Source: Rhodoferax sp.
GTDB taxonomy: Bacteria > Pseudomonadota > Gammaproteobacteria > Burkholderiales > Burkholderiaceae_C
DNA length: 60,899 nucleotides
NCBI GenBank assembly: GCA_020048895.1
Contig: JAIFLV010000027.1
Location: 1-60,899, forward strand
Direction of reading: 5' to 3'
Numbering within the stretch: the stretch's first letter is position 1; the number at the start of each line of letters is the position of its first letter. Made by a program: the position numbers and the translations under genes. The notes under the pieces were generated by a model. That model did not search any database, was not told where the DNA came from, and saw nothing but the letters and a program-made list of their open reading frames with translations. Shown here piece after piece: positions 9,875 to 18,783 of this stretch.

Positions 9875-10969
9875 GTGAATTCATTTTCAAAAGTCGCCCT
9901 ACTTGGGATCTCCGTTTCCCTGTGCGCCTGCTCGGCACTCGAAACCGACAAGGTGGACTACCGTAGCGTGACGTCCACCAAAGCACCATCACTCGATGTC
10001 CCGCCGGACCTCACCCAGCTCTCAAGAGATACGCGGTATGTCGTGGTGGATGGAGCTGTTTCTGCCTCATCATTGCCGGGTCGCGCAAACACTCCAACCG
10101 GCAAGAGTTCCATTGCCGCCATTTCGGCGGGCGATGTGCGTATCGAACGCTCAGGCAATCAGCGCTGGCTGGTGGTAACCCGACCAGCGGAAAAGCTGTG
10201 GGATCCGCTGAAAGAATTCTGGCAGGAGAATGGATTTATTCTGGTGAAGGACCAGAGTGACTTGGGAATCATGGAGACGGATTGGGCCGAGAACAGAGCG
10301 AAAATTCCGCAGGACATGATTCGCAGCACGATCGGGAAGTTGTTTGACGGTCTCTACTCCACCCCGGAACGAGACAAATTCCGCACCCGGGTGGAACGTA
10401 ACACACAGGGCGAAACAGAAATCTTCATCACACACAGAGGTGTGATGGAAATCTACACGACCGAAGCAAAGGACCAGACAGTCTGGCAAGGGCGCCCTGC
10501 GGACATCGAGTTGGAGACAGAGTTCCTGCGACGCCTCATGGTGAAGTTAGGTGTCGGCAGCGACAGCGCCAAGACCATGGTTGCAACCAGCGTGGCCACA
10601 AAGCCATTGTCGGCAGTAACCTCGGAGAATGGTAGAACGGTGGTACGTGTTCAAGAAGGCTTCGATCGCGCCTGGCGGCGTGTTGGCCTCGCGCTGGATC
10701 GTGCAGGCTTTACGGTGGAAGACCGCGACCGCAAAAAGGGGATCTATTTTGTTCGATATGTCGCCACTCCCAGCACTGGTAACGACGCAGGCTTCCTTGC
10801 CAAACTGTTCAGCAGTTCGAGCAAGACTGGTGATACGCAAAAATACCAAATACTGGTCGTAAGCGCGGGCGACGTCAGCACGGTGTCGGTGCTAAACGAA
10901 CAGGGAACCCCAGACCCGTCTGAGACTGCCAACCGCATTCTCAAGATCATTGCTGACGACGTTAAATAA
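9875..10969 (+). CDS. bamC: Outer-membrane assembly lipoprotein BamC
   Basis: BamC (NlpB), a lipoprotein component of the BAM complex that inserts beta-barrel proteins in the outer membrane. The frame opens with a TTG at 9845, but the GTG at 9875 has a good AAGGAAA ribosome site and gives a compact signal peptide (MNSFSKVALLGISVSLCAC), where the last Cys is the lipidation site. The N-terminal region contains the proline-rich extended segment (APSLDVPPDLTQL) typical of BamC, followed by two helix-grip domains with WVVTRPAEKLWDPLKEFW-like and DRAWRRVGLALDRAGF repeats. Directly downstream of dapA. Transcription ends at the hairpin at 11005-11033. Confidence 0.93.
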   Translation: MNSFSKVALLGISVSLCACSALETDKVDYRSVTSTKAPSLDVPPDLTQLSRDTRYVVVDGAVSASSLPGRANTPTGKSSIAAISAGDVRIERSGNQRWLVVTRPAEKLWDPLKEFWQENGFILVKDQSDLGIMETDWAENRAKIPQDMIRSTIGKLFDGLYSTPERDKFRTRVERNTQGETEIFITHRGVMEIYTTEAKDQTVWQGRPADIELETEFLRRLMVKLGVGSDSAKTMVATSVATKPLSAVTSENGRTVVRVQEGFDRAWRRVGLALDRAGFTVEDRDRKKGIYFVRYVATPSTGNDAGFLAKLFSSSSKTGDTQKYQILVVSAGDVSTVSVLNEQGTPDPSETANRILKIIADDVK

Positions 10970-11004
10970 CGCGGAACTGGGGCATTGGGTCCCGAGTCCG
11001 GTCG

Positions 11005-11033
11005 AAAAAAAACCACCCAAGGGTGGTTTTTTT
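11005..11033. terminator. Bidirectional rho-independent terminator
   Basis: A-run, then ACCACCC-AA-GGGTGGT, then a T-run: a perfect GC-containing stem with a two-base loop flanked by A and T tracts on both sides. It can stop bamC transcription from the left and the convergent lipoprotein gene (11272-11048) from the right. Confidence 0.95.
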
Positions 11034-11047
11034 GTAAGTGTCTCGAA

Positions 11048-11272
11048 TCAGGGCTTGGCGGGAGCCGAGGCTGCAGGTGCAGCTGCAGCAGGCGCAGCGG
11101 CTGCGGGGGCCGAAGCATCTGCGGCTGGAGCGGCTGGTGCCGCAGGTGCTACTGCCGCGGGAGCGGGTGCTGCGGCTGGAGCGGGTGCCGGAGCAGGCGC
11201 TTCTTCTTTCTTACCGCAGGCAGCGAGGGCAGCGGCAGCAATAACTGCTGCCAATACGAGAGATTTGTTCAT
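11048..11272 (-). CDS. Small Ala/Pro-rich lipoprotein
   Basis: 74 residues from the ATG at 11272 (MNKSLVLAAVIAAAALAAC). The signal peptide ends in a LAAC lipobox; after the lipidated Cys comes GKKEEAP and then a low-complexity tail made almost entirely of Ala and Pro, ending SAPAKP. No folded domain is visible. Short lipoproteins of this kind are often spacers between the membrane and the cell wall; no function can be assigned. It converges on bamC and shares its terminator. Confidence 0.8.
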   Translation of the reverse strand: MNKSLVLAAVIAAAALAACGKKEEAPAPAPAPAAAPAPAAVAPAAPAAPAADASAPAAAAPAAAAPAASAPAKP

Positions 11273-11423
11273 GTTGAAAACCAATGTGTGTTGACGAAAA
11301 ATGGCAAAACGGCCTAGTTGACCTAGCGCCTGGACTTCGGCATAAAAGCGTCTTGCTTTTTTGCCTAGCCCGCGATTGTACTTTATTGCATTGATGAGAC
11401 TGGGGAAAACCCTCTAACCGAGC

Positions 11424-11927
11424 CTACAAACCCAATGTAGTGACTGCAAACCCTGTCCCACTTTGACGTCGAAGTTCGTCCAATTCCTCTAGGAGAGCTG
11501 CCCGCCTTTGAGGTTCAAAGCCAGAATTACCCGTGCAGCGTTGTACATCCAGTCGCCGAATCACCCAATGAGGGCTCCACAGCGCACTCGGAACTTCGCC
11601 CGAATCCACTCCTTTGCAAACACGACAGTCCAGCAAGTGGTTCCAGGTGCTGCGCCATGTCACAAAACGCGGATGGTAGCGGCGGACATCATCGTACTGC
11701 GCCGCCAGCAGTGTCAATTTTCGGCCGCTTCGTGCCCAGGCATTCAGCGATTCGACCACCGCACGCTCTCGTAGTGGCCAGTCCAGAAAACTGGGATCGC
11801 TCCATACCATCGCGCTCCAACCATCCCGTGCCGCCGTCGCAAGTGCGTCGCGTACCAGTTGTGAAAATGCCTGTGCACCAACGAACGGACCCGAAGGTAA
11901 TGACACAAGAGGATCAGGACTCGACAT
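11424..11927 (-). CDS. Conserved hypothetical protein beside RoxA-like gene
   Basis: About 167 residues from the ATG at 11927 (MSSPDPLVSLPSGPFVGAQ); upstream starts up to 11945 are possible. It overlaps the end of the cupin gene by 14 bases, so translation is probably coupled. The protein is soluble, with tryptophan-rich segments (DGWSAMVWSDPSFLDWPLRERAVVE) and a charged C-terminus. LTLLAAQYDDVRRYHPRFVTWR is reminiscent of phospholipase-D/DUF-type burkholderial proteins, but I do not recognise a domain. Coupling suggests a role near the ribosomal oxygenase, or simply a shared promoter. Confidence 0.75.
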   Translation of the reverse strand: MSSPDPLVSLPSGPFVGAQAFSQLVRDALATAARDGWSAMVWSDPSFLDWPLRERAVVESLNAWARSGRKLTLLAAQYDDVRRYHPRFVTWRSTWNHLLDCRVCKGVDSGEVPSALWSPHWVIRRLDVQRCTGNSGFEPQRRAALLEELDELRRQSGTGFAVTTLGL

Positions 11928-13047
11928 ACAACCACCCCGCATCAATCCAATCTGCTACCAAAGCTTTGGCGCCGTGGCTCAGGCGCTGAACACTATCGGC
12001 AGCCAATACGCCGCGGTCAGCCAACTCCCGCATGAGCAACGCATCGCGCCCCGCAGCCAGGAAACTCTCTCCATTGATGAACACATGCGCACTGTCGTAA
12101 AGCATCCTGCTGCAACGGCTTAGGCGCAATACACCTTTTGTTGCCATGCCTGAAGACGCCGCAAACAAGACCGTTGCCTTTGGCTCAGTCAAGTATTCGC
12201 CTAGCGCCCGCGCAGCTGCGCTAGGGTCACGCAGGGCACGCAACACCGCATCGGAGGCGAATTTTGATACCTTTTCTGGAATTTCGCCGGGACGCGTGGT
12301 GGCTGCTTGCCGAGGATCCTGGTACAACACGTCCGAACCTGCAGGAGCATGCGCTTCCGCGATTCGGTGCAACAACTCGCTGGCAAGATCACAGCGACTC
12401 GGCGAGCGAAACCCGACAGAATATGTCATGCATTCGCCTACGGCCACGCCATCGTGTGCGTACAACGGCGGAAGGTAAAGCAGATCGCCAGGATCAAGAA
12501 CCATCTCCTGTTCAGGTTGAAAATCTGAAAGAATCTTGAGTGGCATATTCGGCAAAAGGCGCAAGTTCTCCTGTCGCCCGATCCGCCATCGTCGTTGTCC
12601 CTGTGCCTGCAGCAGAAAAACGTCGTAACTGTCGAAGTGCGGTCCTACGCCGCCTTGGTCTGTGGCGTAGCTGACCATCACATCATCGAGTCGGGCGGAT
12701 GGAATGAAATCGAATTGTCTACGCAGCGCATGCACGCGCTCGTCCAGCAAATCGACGCCCTGTACCAGTAATGTCCAGCCTGGACGTTTGAACGGCGGGA
12801 GGGCTCGCCGCTCGAACGGTCCGTGCCGCAGCTTCCAGCCCGAACCATCCACAGCGCCGGCCTGTACGACCAAACGCGATTCCACTTCACCGGATGCGGC
12901 CAGCGAGACCAGATCGGACCGGCCCACCGGTGGGACAAACCCCTTGATGGCCTGACGAATCAGAAGAGGCTTCTTCTGCCAATGGTTACGCATAAACATC
13001 GCGGGGGTAAGACCTCCGAGCAGCGCCAGTGGTTCGTGAATTTTCAT
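11914..13047 (-). CDS. roxA: JmjC/cupin ribosomal oxygenase (YcfD/RoxA-like)
   Basis: 2-oxoglutarate/Fe(II) oxygenase of the family that hydroxylates an arginine of ribosomal protein uL16. The start is the ATG at 13047 (MKIHEPLALLGGLTPAMFM), 377 residues; the N-terminal FMRNHWQKKPLLIRQA is characteristic. The metal triad is visible: His and Asp in GVGPHFDSYDVFLLQ and the distal His in LPPLYAHDGVAVGE. A C-terminal helical/winged-helix part follows, as in YcfD. It is transcribed divergently from the FKBP-type isomerase gene with a 58-bp promoter gap. The uL16 substrate is family knowledge. Confidence 0.85.
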   Translation of the reverse strand: MKIHEPLALLGGLTPAMFMRNHWQKKPLLIRQAIKGFVPPVGRSDLVSLAASGEVESRLVVQAGAVDGSGWKLRHGPFERRALPPFKRPGWTLLVQGVDLLDERVHALRRQFDFIPSARLDDVMVSYATDQGGVGPHFDSYDVFLLQAQGQRRWRIGRQENLRLLPNMPLKILSDFQPEQEMVLDPGDLLYLPPLYAHDGVAVGECMTYSVGFRSPSRCDLASELLHRIAEAHAPAGSDVLYQDPRQAATTRPGEIPEKVSKFASDAVLRALRDPSAAARALGEYLTEPKATVLFAASSGMATKGVLRLSRCSRMLYDSAHVFINGESFLAAGRDALLMRELADRGVLAADSVQRLSHGAKALVADWIDAGWLYVES

Positions 13048-13105
13048 GGAGACATTTTCTGCGCAATTGAAAACAAATTGCAATTCTTGCTGCGACAATT
13101 CCGCC

Positions 13106-13606
13106 ATGGAAATCACTCAACATTGCGTCGTAGCCCTCACTTGGACGCTGAAAGATACTTTGGGGGAAGAACTGGACATTCTGGACGATCCGGTCGAGTT
13201 TCTGATTGGAGGGTCCGACTTACTCCCCGCCATTGAAGCAGCATTGCAAGGGCACGGGGTTGGCTCCACGATCGAGATGCAGTTGGAGCCTGAGCAGACC
13301 TTTGGCGATTTTGACGACAAGCTGCTTTTTCTGGAGCCGCGCAAACTCTTTCCTGCGGAATTGGTGGTGGGCCTTACTCTGGAAGGTACGGCCTTGCCGC
13401 ATGGATGCAATCCCAGCGCGCCTAAAGACGCTCTGTACACGATCACAGACATTTACCCGGAGCATGTGGTGCTCGATGGCAATCATCCCCTTGCAGGAAT
13501 TGCCATTCGTATTCGGATGAACGTCAAATCGGTACGCCCAGCCACCGAGGATGAAGAAGCCAGGGGCACTTGCGGGACCGGATTTTTCAAGATTTCCACA
13601 CCGTGA
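13106..13606 (+). CDS. FKBP-type prolyl isomerase (SlyD-like)
   Basis: 166 residues from the ATG at 13106 (MEITQHCVVALTWTLKDTLG). The N-terminal strand plus FKBP core, the inserted flap domain (FGDFDDKLLFLEPRKLF) and the return strand HPLAGIAIRIRMNVKSVRPAT are arranged as in SlyD/SlpA. The histidine-rich metal-binding tail of E. coli SlyD is absent; the protein ends GTCGTGFFKISTP. It should act as a cytoplasmic peptidyl-prolyl cis-trans isomerase and chaperone. Its TGA overlaps the ATG of the TRAP binding-protein gene (TGATG). Confidence 0.88.
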   Translation: MEITQHCVVALTWTLKDTLGEELDILDDPVEFLIGGSDLLPAIEAALQGHGVGSTIEMQLEPEQTFGDFDDKLLFLEPRKLFPAELVVGLTLEGTALPHGCNPSAPKDALYTITDIYPEHVVLDGNHPLAGIAIRIRMNVKSVRPATEDEEARGTCGTGFFKISTP

Positions 13607-14655
13607 TGCGACGAAGAACGTTACTTCGATCGGCGGGGGCAACCGCGTTGGGGGCACACAGTGTCTGTGGAGTTGCTCAAACGCCAGTTATTCTGAAGTT
13701 TCACACCTTCATGGCGCCTATGTCCCATGTCTGGCAGACGATGCACAAGCCATGGATGGAAAAAGTTGAGCGTGAGTCTGGCGGGCGCATCAAATTTGAG
13801 GCCTTCCCTGCCATGCAACTCGGTGGAACGGCGGCGCAACTCTACGATCAGGCACGCGATGGCGTCGCCGACATCGTCTGGACCTTGCCTGGCTACACCG
13901 CTGGGCGATTTCCGCGCTCGGAGGTTTTTGAACTTCCATTCGTGATGAACAATGCCGAAGCGACTTCCAAAGCGTATTGGGATTACCTTCAGACGGTCGG
14001 CGCCGATGACTTTAAAGATACCAAGATCCTTGCCGTCAATGTGCACGGAGCCGGTGTGTTTCACTCCAGAAATCGGGCAATCCAAAGTGTTTCCGATCTG
14101 CGCGGGTTGAAAATCCGTGGGCCATCGCGCCAAACCACCAAGATGCTAGGCTACTTGGGAGCGATTCCAATTGGTATGCCGTTGCCGGCAATTCCCGATG
14201 CCCTATCAAAAGGAAGCATTGATGCTTGCATACTGCCATGGGAGGTTGTGCCTTCAATCAAGGTCCAGGAATTGACCCGATTCCACAGCGAATTCGAACC
14301 TTCAGCGGGCGCCCTGTACACCGCGACGTTTGTAATGACCATGAACCGGTCGCGGTATGAGGCGTTGCCGGTGGACTTGAAAAGAGTCATCGACAACAAC
14401 TCCGGACTGGTTACCTCCGGGTGGCTGGGCAAAACGCAACAAGCCAACGACCCCTTGGGGCGCAAGACCGCTACCGACCGAGGCAACGCTGTGACCACCA
14501 TCAACCCTGCTAACGCCCAGGAATTCAAGCGCAAGGCCGCGCTCGTAGAAACCGAGTGGGTGGCAGACATGAACCAGCGCGGACTCGAGGGCGGTAAGTT
14601 GCGTGACGTGGCCCGTAGCCTGATCGAAAAACACGGGCTTGCGCCAAAGCCCTGA
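13606..14655 (+). CDS. TRAP transporter periplasmic binding protein (DctP family)
   Basis: About 349 residues from the ATG at 13606, which overlaps the stop of the isomerase gene. MRRRTLLRSAGATALGAHS is a twin-arginine-like signal peptide. The mature part matches the DctP fold: FHTFMAPMSHVWQTMHKPW, GGTAAQLYDQARDGVADIVW, and the ligand-anchoring arginine region LRGLKIRGPSRQT. No dctQ or dctM membrane genes lie nearby, so this is an orphan binding protein. It either works with membrane subunits encoded elsewhere or serves another purpose. A carboxylate ligand is expected from the family. Confidence 0.88.
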   Translation: MRRRTLLRSAGATALGAHSVCGVAQTPVILKFHTFMAPMSHVWQTMHKPWMEKVERESGGRIKFEAFPAMQLGGTAAQLYDQARDGVADIVWTLPGYTAGRFPRSEVFELPFVMNNAEATSKAYWDYLQTVGADDFKDTKILAVNVHGAGVFHSRNRAIQSVSDLRGLKIRGPSRQTTKMLGYLGAIPIGMPLPAIPDALSKGSIDACILPWEVVPSIKVQELTRFHSEFEPSAGALYTATFVMTMNRSRYEALPVDLKRVIDNNSGLVTSGWLGKTQQANDPLGRKTATDRGNAVTTINPANAQEFKRKAALVETEWVADMNQRGLEGGKLRDVARSLIEKHGLAPKP

Positions 14656-14665
14656 AGCTAAAACC

Positions 14666-15211
14666 ATGTTGCGTGCACCCATCCAACATTGTCGGCACTG
14701 CGGCTCCAAAGTCACGTACCAGTTGCCGGATGACGGTGATACCAGAGAGCGCGCCGTATGCACCGATTGCAAAACGATCCACTATGAGAACCCACTTAAC
14801 GTAGTGGGAACAGTGCCCCATTGGGGCGACAAAGTGCTTCTTTGCAAACGCAACATCGAACCCCGGTGGGGAAAGTGGACTCTCCCTGCGGGATTCATGG
14901 AGTTGAATGAAACGACCTCCGAGGGCGCCGCGCGGGAAACTGTGGAAGAAGCCGGTGCACTATTCGAGTTGCAGAACCTTTTTTCGCTCATCAACGTGCC
15001 CAGAGTGGGTCAGGTCCATCTTTTCTACCGCGCCCGATTGCTAAGCGATACATTTGATCCCGGTTTTGAAACGCTCGAGACTCGGCTATTCACCGAGCAT
15101 GAAATTCCCTGGGATGACATCGCTTTTCGAACCGTTCGCGCAACGCTCGAAATGTACTTTGCTGACCGGCGCGCGGGAAACTACCAGTTCCACGCCATCG
15201 ATATCACCTAG
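14666..15211 (+). CDS. Nudix hydrolase with N-terminal zinc ribbon
   Basis: 181 residues from the ATG at 14666. The N-terminus has a four-cysteine zinc ribbon (CRHCG...CTDC). The Nudix box is complete: GFMELNETTSEGAARETVEEAG, with the REVEE core as RETVEEAG. It should hydrolyse a nucleoside diphosphate linked to another moiety using Mg2+. The zinc ribbon recalls NADH pyrophosphatases, but the NADH-specific SQPWPFPxS motif is missing, so the substrate is open. It starts 10 bases after the TRAP protein stop. Confidence 0.87.
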   Translation: MLRAPIQHCRHCGSKVTYQLPDDGDTRERAVCTDCKTIHYENPLNVVGTVPHWGDKVLLCKRNIEPRWGKWTLPAGFMELNETTSEGAARETVEEAGALFELQNLFSLINVPRVGQVHLFYRARLLSDTFDPGFETLETRLFTEHEIPWDDIAFRTVRATLEMYFADRRAGNYQFHAIDIT

Positions 15212-15388
15212 ACGCACTCGTATTGGTAGCCGGGCAGGGCATGGAGACCTCCGATCGACGCTGCCAAGACGCGGCCGCTGCAATGATCCTCGGCTTGGTG
15301 CTCACTGCGACACACCGACGCAGCGAACCTAACTCGATGGCCACGCAAGTCGCGCCAAAACCATAGTGTGTCAAGCGGCCGCAGGGCC

Positions 15389-17290
15389 TCACTGTTTTCC
15401 AGACACCAAATCCCTGATCTGCTGCAGCGCGGCGGGATCTTCCATGGTGGTTAAATCTCCAGGATCGCGGCCCTCGCACACGGCCTGGATCGCCCGACGC
15501 AGCAATTTGCCGCTTCGGGTCTTGGGAAGCACCGCAACAAATTGCACCCGCGCTGGCCGACCAACGGCACCAATCGACTGGTCCACCACTTTCATGACCT
15601 CGGCTTCGAGCTTGCCCCTGGCAACATCGTCCGTCAGCACCGTAGCATCCTTGACCACAGCAAATGCCATGGCGACCTGGCCTTTGAGCTGGTCCGCCAC
15701 ACCCACCACAGCAACCTCGGAAATGTTGGGGTGACTGGAAATGCTTTCCTCGATCTCCCGAGTTCCAAGACGGTGGCCGGCTACATTGATGACATCGTCG
15801 GTGCGGCCCAGGATAAAGAAGTAACCATCCTTGTCACGCACGCCCCAATCAAACGTGCTGTAAATCAGTTTGCCGGGGATGCTCTTCCAGTAGGTCTTCA
15901 CAAAACGATCATCATCGCGCCACACCGTCTGCATACAGCCCGGAGGCAACGGGCCTTCGATGGCCACAACGCCCTTTTGATCTGCACCAATGAGTTCCTC
16001 TCCCGTGTTTTCATCAATCAATTTGACGTCATAGCCATACATGGCAACGCCGGGACTGCCAAACTTACTGGGAGCCTTTTCCACACCATTGGCAATACTC
16101 AGAATTGGCCAGCCTGTTTCAGTCTGCCAGTAGTTGTCAATAATGGGCTTGCCCAGCCCCTGACTGATCCACTGCGCCGTGGGTTCATCCAGTGGCTCAC
16201 CGGCCAGGAACAGCGCCCGAAGACTCGATAAGTCGTACTTGGTAAGGAGAGCCGGGTCCTGCTTCTTAAGCACACGCACTGCCGTTGGCGCGCTAAACAT
16301 CACCGTGACTTTGTACTTTTCGACCAGACTCCACCAGATACCGCCATCCGGACGCGTTGGAAGACCCTCGTACATGATGGTGGCCATGCCAGCGATCAAC
16401 GGACCATAAATGATGTAGCTATGACCAACGACCCAACCAATGTCACTGGTAGAAAAATAGGTCTCACCCGCGTTGCCACAGTAAATGTGCTTCATGCTGG
16501 CTGCCAGCGCTACCGCGTATCCACCGGTATCGCGTTGTACGCCTTTGGGCTTGCCGGTGGTGCCACTGGTGTACAGCGTGTAGCTCGGATGGGTGGCATC
16601 GACCCATTCACAGGGCACCTGGGTTTCCAGATGTCTTTGCCTCAAAGCGCCCCACAGCTGGTCGCGACCAGCTACCAGATTCATAGCAGCCAGGTTGCGG
16701 TCCACCAGAAGAACCGCCTGCGGCTTGTGACTGGACAATGCAATCGCGTCGTCCAGCAATGGCTTGTATTCGACCACTTTGCCGCCACGAGACCCGGCGT
16801 CGGCACTCACGATCACGGTAGGTGTTGAGTCTTCGATGCGAGATGCCAACGAGCCGGACGCGAAGCCGCCAAATACTACGGAGTGAATGGCACCGATACG
16901 TGCGCAAGCCAGCATGGCAAATGCGGCCTCCGCAATCATCGGCATGTAGACAAGCACCCGATCGCCCTTCTTCACACCCAGTTCCACCAGTGCAGCAGCC
17001 ATGCGCTGCACCTCTGCGTGCAGTTGGGAAAAGCTATAGACCTGCTCGGTATTGGTTTCGGTTGACACGGCAATCAGCGCCGCCTGCTCGCCGCGCTCTT
17101 TCAGGTGCCGATCCACTGCGTTATGACACAAATTGGTGGTGCCACCTACAAACCAGCGAGCAAAGGGAGGGTTGCTGTAGTCACATACCTGCAAAGGCGC
17201 AGTTTTCCAGTCAACGAGTTTGGCTTGTTCAGACCAGAATCCTTCGCGATCCTCGATGGAACGTCGATGAAAATCAGCATAGTGGCTCAT
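15389..17290 (-). CDS. prpE: Propionyl-CoA synthetase
   Basis: 633-residue AMP-forming acyl-CoA synthetase that activates propionate for the methylcitrate pathway. The N-terminus MSHYADFHRRSIEDREGFW and the length fit PrpE better than acetyl-CoA synthetase. The adenylation P-loop is TSGTTGKPKGVQRD; DNYWQTETGWP is the A5 motif; the C-terminal lysine loop is LPKTRSGKLLRR, whose Lys is catalytic and, in the family, a target of acetylation. No prpBC genes are adjacent. The short region 15212-15388 beyond its stop holds nothing I can identify. Confidence 0.93.
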   Translation of the reverse strand: MSHYADFHRRSIEDREGFWSEQAKLVDWKTAPLQVCDYSNPPFARWFVGGTTNLCHNAVDRHLKERGEQAALIAVSTETNTEQVYSFSQLHAEVQRMAAALVELGVKKGDRVLVYMPMIAEAAFAMLACARIGAIHSVVFGGFASGSLASRIEDSTPTVIVSADAGSRGGKVVEYKPLLDDAIALSSHKPQAVLLVDRNLAAMNLVAGRDQLWGALRQRHLETQVPCEWVDATHPSYTLYTSGTTGKPKGVQRDTGGYAVALAASMKHIYCGNAGETYFSTSDIGWVVGHSYIIYGPLIAGMATIMYEGLPTRPDGGIWWSLVEKYKVTVMFSAPTAVRVLKKQDPALLTKYDLSSLRALFLAGEPLDEPTAQWISQGLGKPIIDNYWQTETGWPILSIANGVEKAPSKFGSPGVAMYGYDVKLIDENTGEELIGADQKGVVAIEGPLPPGCMQTVWRDDDRFVKTYWKSIPGKLIYSTFDWGVRDKDGYFFILGRTDDVINVAGHRLGTREIEESISSHPNISEVAVVGVADQLKGQVAMAFAVVKDATVLTDDVARGKLEAEVMKVVDQSIGAVGRPARVQFVAVLPKTRSGKLLRRAIQAVCEGRDPGDLTTMEDPAALQQIRDLVSGKQ

Positions 17291-17410
17291 AGGTGTCTCC
17301 GTGTTTGTCTTTTGAAACTGAATTCATAATTATGAATAGACAGCTTGCTGCTTGCTGACTCTCACATCAACTTCATGTCTGTCCCTTGGACGAACAGAAA
17401 ATGCCCGCCT

Positions 17411-18022
17411 CTACTTGATCAGTGACTGGATCTCCTTGAACCGGGGATGCTCAGCACAGCGCATCCACTCAAACACAACCATCTCCGTCGTCACCAATTC
17501 CACGCCTGCTCCAGCCAGCCGGTCAAAGGCAGCATCGCGGTTTCGCTCGGTACGCGAACTGCAGGCGTCAGTCACTACCCACACATCGAACTCGTCTTCG
17601 AGCAAATCCAGTGCCGTCTGCAGCAGGCATACATGTGCTTCGCATCCTGCAAGAACAATCGACGCCCTTTGCGAATCGGCTTGCGGCTTCTGCAGTTGCT
17701 TGGGCAAACTGCGGGCATTGCCCTGGTTCGTTCTGGGAGGCGGCCGCAACTCCTCGGACAGCCCCTCTTCCACCGCGCTGAAATGCATCTTGCTCAGAAT
17801 GCGCGCGTTCGCAGCAGCGATCGCCGCACCCAACTCTTCAACGGATACGCCCAGCTTCGATGGATTTTGCTCGGTCACAAACGCTGGAATCTGCAGCAAT
17901 GCGGCCACGCAGGCCAATCGCACCGCATTGGCGATCACGGCAGCACTGTCCACCATTGCAGGCATCAAACGAACCTGGTAGTCCACCAACACCAGTTGCG
18001 ACTCTTCAACATCCAGCAACAT
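17411..18022 (-). CDS. Isochorismatase-family cysteine hydrolase (YcaC-like)
   Basis: 203 residues. The catalytic triad layout is visible: Asp14 in VLVDYQVRLMPAM, a lysine in the ILSKMHFSAVEE segment and the nucleophilic Cys in IVLAGCEAHVCLLQTA, preceded by the cis-peptide Gly-Cys turn. VLVDYQ at the N-terminus is close to YcaC-type hydrolases. The substrate is unknown; the fold includes amidases and isochorismatases. The next gene downstream on the same strand is prpE, 120 bp away. Confidence 0.85.
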   Translation of the reverse strand: MLLDVEESQLVLVDYQVRLMPAMVDSAAVIANAVRLACVAALLQIPAFVTEQNPSKLGVSVEELGAAIAAANARILSKMHFSAVEEGLSEELRPPPRTNQGNARSLPKQLQKPQADSQRASIVLAGCEAHVCLLQTALDLLEDEFDVWVVTDACSSRTERNRDAAFDRLAGAGVELVTTEMVVFEWMRCAEHPRFKEIQSLIK

Positions 18023-18183
18023 AAATTACTCCAACAACAAATGACCGAGCATATCCAAGTTTTTCGCTGCACCAAATTTTTCATGAAAATTGCTTTAATT
18101 GTTATTTTTCAACTAATTAAATAGCTTTATTAATGTAATACATGAATTTATGTAGACCTTTTGAACTGGAGTATGATCCGGCG
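18023..18183. promoter_or_regulatory. AT-rich divergent promoter region
   Basis: About 160 bp between divergent genes, strikingly AT-rich from 18060 to 18150 compared with its flanks (for example TTTAATTGTTATTTTTCAAC and TAAATAGCTTTATTAATG). Several -10-like TA-rich hexamers are possible on both strands, so I do not name single promoter elements. Regions like this often bind nucleoid proteins; that is inference. Confidence 0.4.
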
Positions 18184-18729
18184 ATGCGAATTTTTGTACT
18201 ACTTGCAAGCTTGCTGCTGGCAACTCTGGCCCATGCGACACCAGCCATTGAAGATGAGTCACACAGTGCGGCGAAACACGATCGCGGTTTTCTGGCCCGT
18301 ATTGGCGAAGTAGGCAGTGAAGTCGGCATTAAGGCCTCTGAACTGGTTTCCAACGCCATGGATTTGCTTGGCGTGCCCTACCGCAGAGGAGGCAGCAGCT
18401 TTGAGACCGGCTTTGACTGCAGCGGTTTTGTGCGAACCCTTTACCAGCAGACAGCGGGCTTACTGCTGCCGCGCAGCGCCGCTCAGCAAGCAGCTGCCAC
18501 TGAAAAAATTGATCGCGCCGATCTGCAGCCCGGTGATCTGGTGTTTTTCAACACGATGCGACGTGCATTCAGCCACGTTGGAATTTATATTGGCGAAGGA
18601 AAGTTTATTCATGCGCCCAAGCCGGGAGCAAAGGTTCGGGTAGACGACATGGGCGGCAGCTACTGGACCAGGCGCTTTGATGGAGCGCGCAGGGTGCTCG
18701 CAGAGAATTCGACACCGCCAGAAGGTTAG
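18184..18729 (+). CDS. NlpC/P60 cell-wall endopeptidase
   Basis: 181 residues from the ATG at 18184 (MRIFVLLASLLLATLAHA, a signal peptide). The NlpC/P60 domain is complete: catalytic Cys in TGFDCSGFVRTLYQ, His in FSHVGIYIG and third polar residue His in KFIHAPKPG. It should cleave peptide stems of peptidoglycan in the periplasm (a Spr/MepS relative). A GGAG motif lies about 12 bases upstream of the ATG. It is convergent with the coiled-coil gene at 18784. Confidence 0.9.
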   Translation: MRIFVLLASLLLATLAHATPAIEDESHSAAKHDRGFLARIGEVGSEVGIKASELVSNAMDLLGVPYRRGGSSFETGFDCSGFVRTLYQQTAGLLLPRSAAQQAAATEKIDRADLQPGDLVFFNTMRRAFSHVGIYIGEGKFIHAPKPGAKVRVDDMGGSYWTRRFDGARRVLAENSTPPEG

Positions 18730-18783
18730 TCCGCCAGCCCCGGCAACTTCGGGCGCTCACTGCCCGATTTGCAAAGGCCCGAC

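Noticed and set aside
11048..11240. Ala/Pro-rich low-complexity tract as a non-coding microsatellite
   Set aside because: It is in frame behind a proper LAAC lipobox and ends with a stop just before a terminator, so it is the tail of a small lipoprotein.
16672..16700. Sequence resembling the dispersed repeat (GCTACCAGATTCATAGC) inside prpE
   Set aside because: It codes for LAAMNLVAGRDQ, a stretch that aligns with PrpE of other bacteria, so it is ordinary coding sequence with chance similarity to the repeat.
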